Shown: piece by piece, positions 25,666 through 32,061 of the stretch
How positions within the stretch are numbered: the first letter of the stretch is position 1
Layout of the letters: each line of letters starts with the position of its first letter
NCBI GenBank assembly: GCA_002709525.1
Contig: PARE01000037.1
Location: 35,498-67,558, forward strand
DNA: 32,061 nucleotides
Source of the DNA: Magnetovibrio sp.
GTDB lineage: Bacteria > Pseudomonadota > Alphaproteobacteria > Rhodospirillales > Casp-alpha2
Direction: 5' to 3'
The notes under the pieces: model-generated
Database searches by the model: none
What the model was told of the DNA's origin: nothing
The model's input: the letters and a program-made list of their open reading frames with translations, nothing else
Position numbers and translations under genes: made by a program

Positions 25666-25692
25666 TATTGAGAATGAGAGTCATTCTCAATA
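25666..25692. promoter_or_regulatory. Fur-family-type operator, 12-bp perfect palindrome
   Basis: Arms TATTGAGAATGA (25666-25677) and TCATTCTCAATA (25681-25692) are exact reverse complements with a 3-nt spacer (GAG). The form resembles boxes bound by Fur-family metal regulators (Fur, Mur, Nur). It covers the -35 box and spacer of the promoter of the HupE-like/sodN/sodX genes, so binding would block RNA polymerase. A nickel-responsive Nur-type regulator would fit the gene content, but the sequence alone cannot say which metal. Confidence 0.8.
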
Positions 25693-25696
25693 TAAT
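25668..25696 (+). promoter_or_regulatory. Sigma-70 promoter of the nickel SOD operon
   Basis: TTGAGA (25668-25673) and a perfect TATAAT (25691-25696) are separated by 17 bp. Transcription would start near 25703, leaving a leader of about 55 nt before the ATG at 25759. The whole -35 and spacer lie inside the palindrome described at this site. Confidence 0.75.
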
Positions 25697-25758
25697 ACGC
25701 AGAATAGAACAGTTGTTACGAAATCTCGGTCTAACCTCGTGAAAAAAGGATATGCCAA

Positions 25759-26154
25759 ATGAGTCTGCCCAAAAACTCTGTCGTGGCGCTGACCATATTG
25801 ACGGGATTTACGCCATCTGCCATTGCCCACGATGTCGATCGCGTTAGTTCCGCCGCACTACACATACTCTCCAATGGCGAGCACTTCTCGGGGTTCTTTT
25901 TCCTCGGTATATTGACCGGGCTATTTGCCAGTCTAGCCGGCAGTTGGCGGCGATCCGTGGGCCTCTGCATGGCAGCCATACCTTTCTTTCTTCTCTCTAG
26001 CGGCTCACACGTCTCACTCATTGAGCCTGGTGGGATGATTTTCGCTGTGGGTTTTTTGAGTACGGGTTTCCTAATCATGTTCGTCGTTGGTAACGCGGCG
26101 ATAAGGGTCCTACACGATACTGATGCAAATGAGAAATCTGTGAAAAAGGATTAG
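25759..26154 (+). CDS. HupE/UreJ-like membrane protein, probable nickel transporter of the SodN module
   Basis: 131 residues. A signal-like first segment (VVALTILTGFTPSAIA) ends just before the His-Asp of AHD, as in HupE/UreJ proteins where a metal-binding His follows the cleaved signal. LHILSNGEHFSGFFFLGILTG is the equivalent of the HPxxGxDH metal motif of the second segment, here with Glu-His (E41, H42). Three more hydrophobic segments follow. HupE proteins are usually near 190-200 residues with six helices, so this is a short form. It is the first gene after the Fur-type promoter, 86 bp before sodN, and an uptake role for nickel is inferred from that. Site AAAAGGA precedes the ATG. Confidence 0.7.
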   Translation: MSLPKNSVVALTILTGFTPSAIAHDVDRVSSAALHILSNGEHFSGFFFLGILTGLFASLAGSWRRSVGLCMAAIPFFLLSSGSHVSLIEPGGMIFAVGFLSTGFLIMFVVGNAAIRVLHDTDANEKSVKKD

Positions 26155-26240
26155 CAGCCGCACCTCTATCAAAGCCCGTATGAGCATCATGGCGCGACAG
26201 TGTGGCGCCGCAATTTTCCTCAAGCTTTGGAGAAGCATTT

Positions 26241-26738
26241 ATGATCTATCAAATTCTTGACGCCCTCGATCACGCCAAAAAGCTTCCGCAAGCCCATGCG
26301 CACTGCGACATACCATGTAAGATTTATGATCCGGTTTCGGCTCAGCTCGCCGCGCTCTCCGTTGTCAGGCTTATAGACATCATGACCGAGGCGTCCGCGG
26401 CTGAGCCAGAAGCACTCCAGACACAAAATACGATCGCACGTTGCGTTATGCGAAAGGAGGAAGAAGCCGAAAGGGTCAAACAAGAAATCCGCATCATCTG
26501 GGGTGACTATTTTAAAACTCCACATTTTAAAGAATATGGTGAGATTGATGACTTAACTCACCAAATCATGCAGAAAGCCAGCGCATGCAAACAGGGCATT
26601 CATCGCGAGGACGGACATGATCTGGTTAATCTAGTTAATAATTTTGCGGAAATATTCTGGCACACCAAAGAGGTAAAAACGGTTCGACGGATATGTCCTT
26701 ACCCTCCCTCTCTGGAAATCGTCTATCCATCTCTTTGA
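26241..26738 (+). CDS. sodN: Nickel-type superoxide dismutase precursor SodN
   Basis: 165 residues from the ATG at 26241 (GGAGAAG upstream; the in-frame start at 26202 lacks support). Residues 1-20 are the propeptide. Cleavage after Ala20 frees the nickel hook H21-C22-D-I-P-C26-K-I-Y29, whose His1, Cys2, Cys6 and Tyr9 are the metal ligands and active-site Tyr. The Gly after Cys6 in studied enzymes (CGVY) is Lys here. The helical bundle is recognisable (IIWGDYFKTPHFKEY, and the end IFWHTKEV). The enzyme is a cytosolic hexamer that dismutates superoxide. The last ~20 residues after the normal family end overlap the sodX start and look like an extension. Confidence 0.95.
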   Translation: MIYQILDALDHAKKLPQAHAHCDIPCKIYDPVSAQLAALSVVRLIDIMTEASAAEPEALQTQNTIARCVMRKEEEAERVKQEIRIIWGDYFKTPHFKEYGEIDDLTHQIMQKASACKQGIHREDGHDLVNLVNNFAEIFWHTKEVKTVRRICPYPPSLEIVYPSL

Positions 26739-27100
26739 ACAATACCGAATACCCTACCATGTTTGGCTGGACCGTCTTACGCATCAGAGGTCGCAGTATG
26801 TCCCCTGCGCTCGAAAACGGGGACTTTGCGATCGCCAAGCGCCTAACTCGGGAGGCGCATCTCTCCATCGGTGAAATCGTCCTGGTAGATCATCCAGACC
26901 TGGGCCTGATTGTAAAATATGTTATGGCTCTTTCGCCAAGCGGCGTCCGTTTGATCGGTGCCGCCTCGAGTTCAATTGATCCGTATGCGACGGGCATGAT
27001 TGCAAGAGATAGGGTGCTATCGCGACTGGTGTGGAGGATCAAACCCATCCACATTCATCGCCTCCGCAGTCAGTACAATTGTCTCGAGGTTGACAGCTAG
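26693..27100 (+). CDS. sodX: Nickel SOD maturation protease SodX (S24/S26 signal-peptidase-like)
   Basis: 135 residues. The Ser-Lys protease motifs are present: S35 in GRSMSPAL with the SMSP form of signal peptidases, and the general base K75 in LIVKYVMAL. GDFAIAKR at 43-50 and GEIVLVDHP at 60-68 complete the fold. SodX removes the SodN propeptide so that His1 can bind nickel. The ATG at 26693 overlaps sodN by 46 bp; a second ATG at 26759 (MFGW) would also keep the catalytic residues and would remove the overlap, but it has no visible ribosome binding site. Cotranscription with sodN is certain in either case. Confidence 0.9.
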   Translation: MSLPSLSGNRLSISLNNTEYPTMFGWTVLRIRGRSMSPALENGDFAIAKRLTREAHLSIGEIVLVDHPDLGLIVKYVMALSPSGVRLIGAASSSIDPYATGMIARDRVLSRLVWRIKPIHIHRLRSQYNCLEVDS

Positions 27101-27209
27101 TCCCTCGACAGATCAGGGACAATCACTCTAGCCTTAATTCTAGTTCACGGGGAACTTTGGACGCAGCGGTCTAAAACTATTTATTACAACCCAACTCGTT
27201 GAGCTATAC

Positions 27210-27560
27210 TCAGACCGTGTTCGCCCGTTTACTTTTTAAGTCAAAATTCTGGTTCCCAAAAAGCTCACAAAGAAATTCAATTGTTCTTCGAGCGTCATTG
27301 CTTGCGAGACTGTAAAAAATTTCTTTTGCCACTCTCCGAGTGTTCACAAGGTCTGTAGCTCGCAGCCTAGCAAGCTGTTGAGACAATGTTGGTTGGCGGA
27401 TGCCAAGCAAATGTTCCATCTCTCCAACCTTAAGCTCATGCTTTGATAATGCGCACAATATAATAAGACGATTTTCGTTTCCGAGAACTTTGAGAAAGTC
27501 GCTCACCACCTTGGCATTTCCGAGAGAGATATTTGATAATGGATCAATATTTATATTCAT
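27210..27560 (-). CDS. ArsR-family winged-helix regulator
   Basis: 116 residues. The fold runs from FLKVLGNENRLIILCALSKH (helices 1-2, about 22-41), VGEMEHLLGI and the recognition helix RQPTLSQQLARLRATDLV, to the wing (TRRVAKEIFYSLAS). The sequence is nearest the BigR/SqrR/YgaV branch that senses reactive sulfur. It has the first Cys of that branch (C36 in ILCAL), but the second Cys (C98, EFLCELF) lies four residues before the usual place, where Gly is found. No arsenic-type CxC motif is present. It converges with sodX, and no obvious target gene lies next to it. Confidence 0.87.
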   Translation of the reverse strand: MNINIDPLSNISLGNAKVVSDFLKVLGNENRLIILCALSKHELKVGEMEHLLGIRQPTLSQQLARLRATDLVNTRRVAKEIFYSLASNDARRTIEFLCELFGNQNFDLKSKRANTV

Positions 27561-27886
27561 AGCATCTGGTTTCTCTTGTTACCGGTCTGTCCAAATTAAA
27601 GTCTGCACAATCACATTTGCGATAGCGTTCATGTGCAAATTGATCCAATTTTTGGAGAAAATCCGCACGATTGCGACTTAAACTGCGACCACGTGATCGA
27701 TGCCAAAGCCTTGGCCAAGCAACGCAAGAGCGTATGATTTGGCTGCACCTGTCCTTCCAACCTGACATGCCGCGATAAAAGATAGGGAAAGGCACTCGAT
27801 ACGCAACAAGCCCAACGGCCATCAAGGTAGTGGTTCAAAAGGCCCGCCATTTCATAGTCTTGGATCCTGTGGGCTGCGCATCGGTG
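27561..27886. other. Upstream region of the ArsR gene; no certain gene
   Basis: 326 bp. An inverted repeat ATTTGC (27615-27620) / GCAAAT (27635-27640) lies 55-80 bp before the regulator start and could be its operator, but the arms are short. On the minus strand several overlapping frames of 70-90 codons are open; one frame holds a plausible protein end (about 27770-27685, reading GRTGAAKSYALALLGQGFG and then DHVVAV before a stop), which may be the relic of a lost gene. I do not recognise a family. Confidence 0.35.
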
Positions 27887-28819
27887 TCAAGCGGTTTCAA
27901 TTGCGACAAAATGTCCGGCCGCCACTTCCTCATAAGTGACAGAAGGCGGCGCATAGTCTAGCGGGCGGACGGCACTCGGGATTTCATCTGTTGCCAGAGT
28001 TCGCTCAGTCCGGCGAAGATTGGGGTCGGCAACTGGGACAGCTGACAACAATTTCTTGGTGTAGTCGTGGGTCGGGTTTTCAAAAATCGCTTTGCGCGGA
28101 CCAATCTCCACGATGCGTCCCAAATACATAACAGCGACCCGGTGACTAATCCGTTCAACAACAGCCATGTCATGACTGATGAACAGAAAGGAAAGGTTAA
28201 ACTCGGACTGAAGATCCATCAGTAGGTTGATAACCTGTGCCTTGATTGTTACGTCAAGGGCCGAAACAGCCTCGTCACAGACAATTAGCTTTGGGTCTAA
28301 CGCCAATGCACGAGCAATGGAAATCCTCTGGCGTTGACCGCCACTGAATTCATGTGGATATCGACTAGCAAACTCTGGGTCCAGGTTTACGTGTCGAAGA
28401 AGATCAGAGACCCGGCTTTCGATGGCCTTACCTGCGTAAAGTTTGTGAACATGAATCGGTTCGGATAATATATCTCGAACCGACATCCTTGGGTTTAGAG
28501 ATGAATAAGGATCTTGGAAGATCATCTGAACAGAACGGCAAAACTCCTGGCGTTCCTGGCGAGTGTAATTCAGGACAGATTTCCCTTCGAATATAATATC
28601 GCCAGCGGTTGCTTTCTCCAGTCCAAGAATAGTGCGGCCGGTCGTGGTTTTGCCACAACCGCTCTCTCCGACCAGGCTTAGGGTTTCGCCACGTTTGATC
28701 TCAAAAGAGATATTCTCAACAGCGTGAACACGAGCGTACGGCCGGCTGAGGATGCCCTCATTCAGATCGAAGCGCGTCGTTAAATTTTTCACTTCAAGAA
28801 GGCTCAAAGTTTCTAACAT
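27887..28819 (-). CDS. Opp/Dpp-type ABC transporter ATPase (OppF/DppF position)
   Basis: 310 residues from the ATG at 28819, chosen for GGAG 7 nt upstream (a TTG at 28834 is the in-frame alternative). It has Walker A GESGCGKTT, the Q-loop QDPYSSLNPRM typical of the peptide/nickel family, ABC signature FSGGQRQR, Walker B LIVCDEAVSALDVT, and the C-terminal PTHDYTKKLLSAVP element of Opp/Dpp/Nik ATPases. It pairs with the upstream OppD-like ATPase to power import of a small peptide, opine, nickel or nickel chelate. No permease or binding protein gene lies in the window, so the partner is encoded elsewhere. Confidence 0.9.
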   Translation of the reverse strand: MLETLSLLEVKNLTTRFDLNEGILSRPYARVHAVENISFEIKRGETLSLVGESGCGKTTTGRTILGLEKATAGDIIFEGKSVLNYTRQERQEFCRSVQMIFQDPYSSLNPRMSVRDILSEPIHVHKLYAGKAIESRVSDLLRHVNLDPEFASRYPHEFSGGQRQRISIARALALDPKLIVCDEAVSALDVTIKAQVINLLMDLQSEFNLSFLFISHDMAVVERISHRVAVMYLGRIVEIGPRKAIFENPTHDYTKKLLSAVPVADPNLRRTERTLATDEIPSAVRPLDYAPPSVTYEEVAAGHFVAIETA

Positions 28820-28852
28820 GATATACTCCGGCAACCCAAAGTTAGACGTTAT

Positions 28853-29719
28853 TTATGTTTGGTCGACAATGGCAGGAAACTTCTCCGGCGCAGTCATCCC
28901 GTTCATTGAGCCGATCCGAGGCACTGCACTGATCAATTTTTTTGTGTAATTGTGCTGGGGGTCGTGGAAAATTTGTTCAACCGTTCCTTGCTCAACAATC
29001 TTGCCGTCAAACATCACAACAACCCGGTCGGCCATTTCTGCAATCACCGCCATATCATGCGTGATAAAAAGAACCGACATTCCCAACTCGTCTTGGATAT
29101 CTTTGATCAGATCGAGAATTTGCGCCTGGATGGTCACGTCCAAAGCAGTGGTCGGTTCATCCGCGATCAAAAGTGAAGGCCCGCACGCCAGAGCCATAGC
29201 AATCATCACACGTTGGCGCATGCCGCCTGAGAGGTTATGAGGATACTGGTTAAGCTTTCCCTCCGGGTCCGGAATGCGCACCTTTCTCAGAAGGCTCAAA
29301 ACCCGCTGTTCTGCTTCCTCCTGGTTCATGTCTAGATGCTGGAAAAGATGCTCGGTCAATTGCAAACGTAGGTCTAAGACGGGATTTAGACAGGTCATTG
29401 GTTCCTGGAAGATCATCGATATTTCGCGACCACGAATTTGACCGATAGTCCCTTCATCCAAAGCCGTTAATTCCAGCCGGCCCAAGCGTTCGCTGTTAAG
29501 ATAAATACCACCTGCGGGCACATACGCGCCGGCCATATCGTTGAGACGCAACATGGACATTGATGTGACCGATTTGCCAGAACCTGACTCGCCAACCACG
29601 CCAAGCGTTTCACCCTTGCGAATTTCAAAGCTCACACCTCGAACCGCTTCTACGTGCTTACCTACCGTTGGGAAATTGACATGCAGATTATCGACTTCAA
29701 CAAGTACATCGTTTTTCAT
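28853..29719 (-). CDS. Opp/Dpp-type ABC transporter ATPase (OppD/DppD position)
   Basis: 288 residues. Walker A is GESGSGKSVTSM, the Q-loop QEPMTCLNPVL, the ABC signature LSGGMRQR, Walker B LLIADEPTTALDVT and the terminal HNYTKKLISAVPRIG. GKSVTSMSML after Walker A and MTCLNP mark the OppD/DppD/NikD side of the pair. It is about 40 residues shorter than usual because the C-terminal domain ends early (AIVDQT), so the Cys-rich iron-sulfur motif seen in some DppD proteins is lacking. A purine-rich GAAAGAAAAG stands before the ATG. It starts 11 bp after the unknown 169-residue gene and is followed by the second ATPase after 33 bp. Confidence 0.9.
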   Translation of the reverse strand: MKNDVLVEVDNLHVNFPTVGKHVEAVRGVSFEIRKGETLGVVGESGSGKSVTSMSMLRLNDMAGAYVPAGGIYLNSERLGRLELTALDEGTIGQIRGREISMIFQEPMTCLNPVLDLRLQLTEHLFQHLDMNQEEAEQRVLSLLRKVRIPDPEGKLNQYPHNLSGGMRQRVMIAMALACGPSLLIADEPTTALDVTIQAQILDLIKDIQDELGMSVLFITHDMAVIAEMADRVVVMFDGKIVEQGTVEQIFHDPQHNYTKKLISAVPRIGSMNGMTAPEKFPAIVDQT

Positions 29720-29730
29720 CTTTTCTTTCC

Positions 29731-30240
29731 CTAATGAACAACCCGGCAGCCAGCAGTTGACGACTGACTATTGACGATGAAAAGACGGTGGTTGCGACGA
29801 CGTGTTGATGTCAGCGCGAGGATGTGGGCCTTCAAACGTTCAATTGACTGGGCTGACATGCCTACCTGATCCAGGATGCAGGCAATCGTTGACAATTCTC
29901 TCTTCGCGCCGGTCAAAGCGCGTTGTGGCAACCACCATGCGAGAACTTCACTAACGATCGTTGAATGTCCTGCACGTCGAGCGGCGATCGCATATAGAAG
30001 TTGCAGTTCAAAAACACTTACACTCGGGTCACCAGGTCCGTACAAGTCGACAACAAACGGGTCGTATTCCCACAAAAGTCCCAGCAGACGGCGGATAGGA
30101 GCATCGACGGCGCTGTACACGTGTTGATTCCGTAACAAGTATCCATCCCGTTCTTCTTGAAACGTAAATTGTCTCATCGAGTTGACGAGGGATATCTCTT
30201 CGGCAGCAAGCGTGTTGTAAACAATTGAGTCTGACATCAT
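29731..30240 (-). CDS. Protein of unknown function, first gene of the ABC-ATPase operon
   Basis: 169 residues. I do not recognise a family. The start is well supported (GGAGG 7 nt before two successive ATGs), and a metal-type operator/promoter lies just upstream. Residues of about 20-155 look like a soluble, mostly helical protein: FTFQEERDGYLLRNQHVYSA, then LLGLLWEYDPFVVDLYGPGD, FELQLLYAIAARRAGHSTIV and a basic RRRNHR near 150. There is no signal peptide, membrane segment or Cys cluster (a single Cys at about 117 and one near the end). The final 15 residues look like a run-on. Being first in the operon, it may be a regulator or partner of the transporter. Confidence 0.6.
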   Translation of the reverse strand: MMSDSIVYNTLAAEEISLVNSMRQFTFQEERDGYLLRNQHVYSAVDAPIRRLLGLLWEYDPFVVDLYGPGDPSVSVFELQLLYAIAARRAGHSTIVSEVLAWWLPQRALTGAKRELSTIACILDQVGMSAQSIERLKAHILALTSTRRRNHRLFIVNSQSSTAGCRVVH

Positions 30241-30259
30241 CGATCAACCTCCATGATTG

Positions 30260-30288
30260 CCTATAATGCGAATGACAAGCATTCGCAA
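30260..30288 (-). promoter_or_regulatory. Fur-family-type operator inside the promoter of the unknown-protein/ABC-ATPase operon
   Basis: On the minus strand TTGCGA (30288-30283) and TATAGG (30265-30260) are separated by 17 bp, the first gene starting 20 bp later. Across the -35 and spacer lies a perfect palindrome, plus-strand arms TGCGAATG (30267-30274) and CATTCGCA (30280-30287) with 5-nt spacer. The arms and register are the same as in the nickel SOD promoter at 25666-25696. Confidence 0.75.
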
Positions 30289-30460
30289 CACTATTTTGCT
30301 TACTTTTCGTGATTTTCTTGCTCAAGGCCCAGCCAAAGCACACAAAATTTTGATCTATTATCGAAATCCGGTTGTCGAAGTCTGATTCAAAAGTTAAGAG
30401 TCATTCGCAGGCCAAATGCCCGATATAGTTTTCGGGTCCGGCGGAAAAAAGGAACACGTC

Positions 30461-31897
30461 ATGTATAACGAAAAAATCGAAATGTTGATTAATGGCCGTT
30501 GGTGTCAGGGTAGCGAGGGGAAAACTCAACCATTGTTCAATCCAGCGACAGAGGAAGTATTGACGGATGTTCCACATGCTTCTGACGCAGATTTAGAAGA
30601 GGCCATCCACGCAAGCGCCAACGGTTTCAAGATCTGGCGCAATGTCACGCCGCTGGACCGCCAAGCCATTATGGAAAAAGCAGCGCGTTTGATGGAAGAC
30701 CGCATCGACGACATCGCCAAGACTTTGACCCTGGAAATGGGCAAGCCCCTTGCAGAAGCGAAGGTCGAGATGAGCTTCGTCATCGACGTCACCCGTTGGT
30801 ATGGCGAGGAGGGGAAACGAGCCTATGGCCGGTTGGTGCCAGCGCGCGTGCCGGGTTCGCGGCAGATGGTCGTAAAAGAACCAGTGGGGCCAGCCTGCGC
30901 TTTCGTAGCCTGGAATTTTCCGGGCACAAATGTCATCCGCAAGGTTGCAGGGGCCCTAGCAGCGGGTTGCTCGATGTTGATTAAACCAAGCGAGGAAACT
31001 CCGGGCACAGCCGTTGCAATCGCACGTTGTTTTCAAGACGCCGGCCTACCGGACGGAGTCCTGAATGTCGTGTTTGGAGTGCCCGATGAGGTCTCACGCA
31101 AAGTTCTAGGTTCTTGGGTCCCCAGAAAGATGTCATTTACCGGTTCAATTCCTGTTGGAAAGCACCTTCAAAAACTTGCTGCAGATACCATGAAGCGTTG
31201 CACCATGGAACTTGGCGGACACTCCCCCGTTATTGTATTTGACGATGCGGATGTGGAAAATGCGTTGAATATGGCGGCCGGCTTTAAGTATCGAAATGCC
31301 GGCCAGGTTTGCATATCGCCAACCCGCTTTTTTGTTCAGGATAAAGCATACAAATCATTTGTTGATGGTTTTGCTGAGCGCGCACAAGCGATCAAAGTGG
31401 GGAACGGCATGGATGATGGAGTCCAAATGGGCCCGCTGATCGACGAGAGACGTCTGCCAGTCATGGAAGATTTCGTCGCAGATGCACGTAACCATGGTGC
31501 AAAAGTAGTGACTGGCGGCGAGCGAATTGGCAATCAAGGTTATTTTTACGCACCTACAGTGCTCTCAGATGTGCCAGATGAGGCAAAGATCATGAACGAT
31601 GAGCCTTTCGGTCCGCTTGCTCCGATGACACAGTTCAATACGTTTGATGAGGTAGTCGAACGGGCTAATTCTCTGCCTTTTGGTTTGGCTTCCTATGTCT
31701 TCACGTCTGATGGCGGCAAGGCTACGAAAATAAGTCAGGCTCTGGATACCGGACTGGTCGGTGTTAATCATCCGATGGTGGCTACACCTGAAACGCCATT
31801 CGGCGGCGTAAACGAGTCGGGTTACGGTTCTGAGGGAGGTATCGAGGGTTTAGACGCCTTCCTGCGAACAAAGTTTGTTACCGAAATGGGGGTCTAA
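30461..31897 (+). CDS. NAD(P)-dependent aldehyde dehydrogenase (succinate-semialdehyde dehydrogenase-like)
   Basis: 478 residues from the ATG at 30461, chosen for AAGGA 7 nt upstream; an in-frame ATG at 30416 has no such site. All catalytic residues of the family are visible: N152 (WNFPG), K175 (IKPSE), the FTGS nucleotide loop at 226-229, E250 (MELGG) and the thiol C284 (AGQVCISPTR). The substrate is not sure: LEMGKPLAEAKVEM and the end part EEDx-like GGVNESGYGSEGG suggest the succinate/glutarate-semialdehyde group. It faces away from the ATPase operon. A half-site TCATTCGCA (30401-30409) of the metal-type operator lies 52 bp before the start. A strong terminator follows. Confidence 0.9.
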   Translation: MYNEKIEMLINGRWCQGSEGKTQPLFNPATEEVLTDVPHASDADLEEAIHASANGFKIWRNVTPLDRQAIMEKAARLMEDRIDDIAKTLTLEMGKPLAEAKVEMSFVIDVTRWYGEEGKRAYGRLVPARVPGSRQMVVKEPVGPACAFVAWNFPGTNVIRKVAGALAAGCSMLIKPSEETPGTAVAIARCFQDAGLPDGVLNVVFGVPDEVSRKVLGSWVPRKMSFTGSIPVGKHLQKLAADTMKRCTMELGGHSPVIVFDDADVENALNMAAGFKYRNAGQVCISPTRFFVQDKAYKSFVDGFAERAQAIKVGNGMDDGVQMGPLIDERRLPVMEDFVADARNHGAKVVTGGERIGNQGYFYAPTVLSDVPDEAKIMNDEPFGPLAPMTQFNTFDEVVERANSLPFGLASYVFTSDGGKATKISQALDTGLVGVNHPMVATPETPFGGVNESGYGSEGGIEGLDAFLRTKFVTEMGV

Positions 31898-31950
31898 GGT
31901 ACCTACCTCGGGAGTCCAACGAGGCCAAAGTCGTACAAGGCATTTATTGG

Positions 31951-31994
31951 CAAAAATTGTCCTGCAACTTTCTAACGTTGCAGGACAATTTTTG
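31951..31994. terminator. Bidirectional factor-independent terminator, 18-bp perfect stem
   Basis: Arms CAAAAATTGTCCTGCAAC (31951-31968) and the exact reverse complement (31977-31994) enclose an 8-nt loop. The A-run and T-run at the arm ends give a U-tract on both strands, so it can end the aldehyde dehydrogenase transcript (plus) and the tRNA transcript (minus). It overlaps the last two bases of the tRNA 3' CCA. Confidence 0.92.
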
Positions 31995-32061
31995 GTAGCG
32001 GAGGAGGGACTCGAACCCCCGACACGCGGATTATGATTCCGCTGCTCTAACCACCTGAGCT
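31993..32061 (-). tRNA. tRNA-Met (CAU), 3' part; 5' end outside the window
   Basis: Read on the minus strand, the D arm (AGCTCAGGTGGTTAGAGC), the anticodon stem GCGGA/TCCGC with loop ATCATAA (anticodon CAU, plus-strand 32033-32035), the variable loop, the T arm with GTTCGAGTC and the 3' acceptor strand with encoded CCA (31995-31993) are all present. Only the first ~7-8 bases of the acceptor stem lie beyond the window end. The anticodon CAU also occurs in tRNA-Ile2 (lysidine), but the stem sequences resemble the elongator tRNA-Met of alphaproteobacteria, and initiator features (three G-C pairs in the anticodon stem) are lacking. Confidence 0.9.

Noticed and set aside
1-32061. CRISPR array, prophage, integron or secretion system
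   Set aside because: No spaced direct repeats, no phage or recombinase genes and no long tandem repeats were found on either strand.

Overview
The window looks like a chromosomal segment of an alphaproteobacterium, probably a free-living aquatic or marine one. The reasons are a complete hopanoid block, a nickel superoxide dismutase module, a stand-alone BLUF photoreceptor, many small catabolic genes typical of Rhodospirillales-like bacteria, and an elongator tRNA-Met whose anticodon arm and T arm look alphaproteobacterial. No transposase, integrase, CRISPR array or replication origin was seen.

Layout. (1) 1-8540, hopanoid biosynthesis. The 3' part of hpnH is on the plus strand. Converging on it is a minus-strand run, in transcription order hpnM, hpnC, hpnB, hpnD, hpnE, shc/hpnF, hpnG. 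HpnC, HpnD and HpnE make squalene, Shc cyclises it to hopene, HpnH adds the adenosyl side chain and HpnG removes adenine. HpnB and HpnM are hopanoid-associated accessory proteins. (2) 8766-11517, a GMC oxidoreductase and a threonine-aldolase-like PLP enzyme. (3) 11862-14967, a compact catabolic locus: a D-tartrate-dehydratase-like enolase-superfamily enzyme is translationally tied to a two-subunit ThDP decarboxylase of the sulfopyruvate decarboxylase type, with a divergent GntR/HutC regulator. (4) 14968-15997, a decayed TTC38-like TPR gene that keeps a terminator, then empty sequence. (5) 15998-21049, a CitE-like lyase, an M20 amidohydrolase coupled to an amidase, and an enoyl-CoA hydratase-like protein with a hotdog thioesterase. 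(6) 21336-24389, a fluoroacetate-dehalogenase-like hydrolase, a homocysteine methyltransferase and an SDR. (7) 24597-27560, BLUF protein, small membrane protein, HupE-like membrane protein, SodN, SodX and an ArsR regulator. (8) 27887-30240, an operon of one unrecognised protein and two Opp/Dpp-type ATPases without permeases. (9) 30461-32061, an aldehyde dehydrogenase, an 18-bp bidirectional terminator and the 3' part of tRNA-Met.

The two most interesting points are regulatory and metabolic. The nickel SOD operon and the unknown-protein/ABC-ATPase operon both carry the same kind of palindrome (arms TGnGAATG and CATTCnCA, 5-nt spacer) placed in the same register over a 17-bp-spaced promoter. 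This suggests one Fur-family metal regulator controls both. The dehydratase/decarboxylase locus reads as a self-contained route from a 2,3-dihydroxy acid to an aldehyde whose substrate cannot be named from sequence alone.
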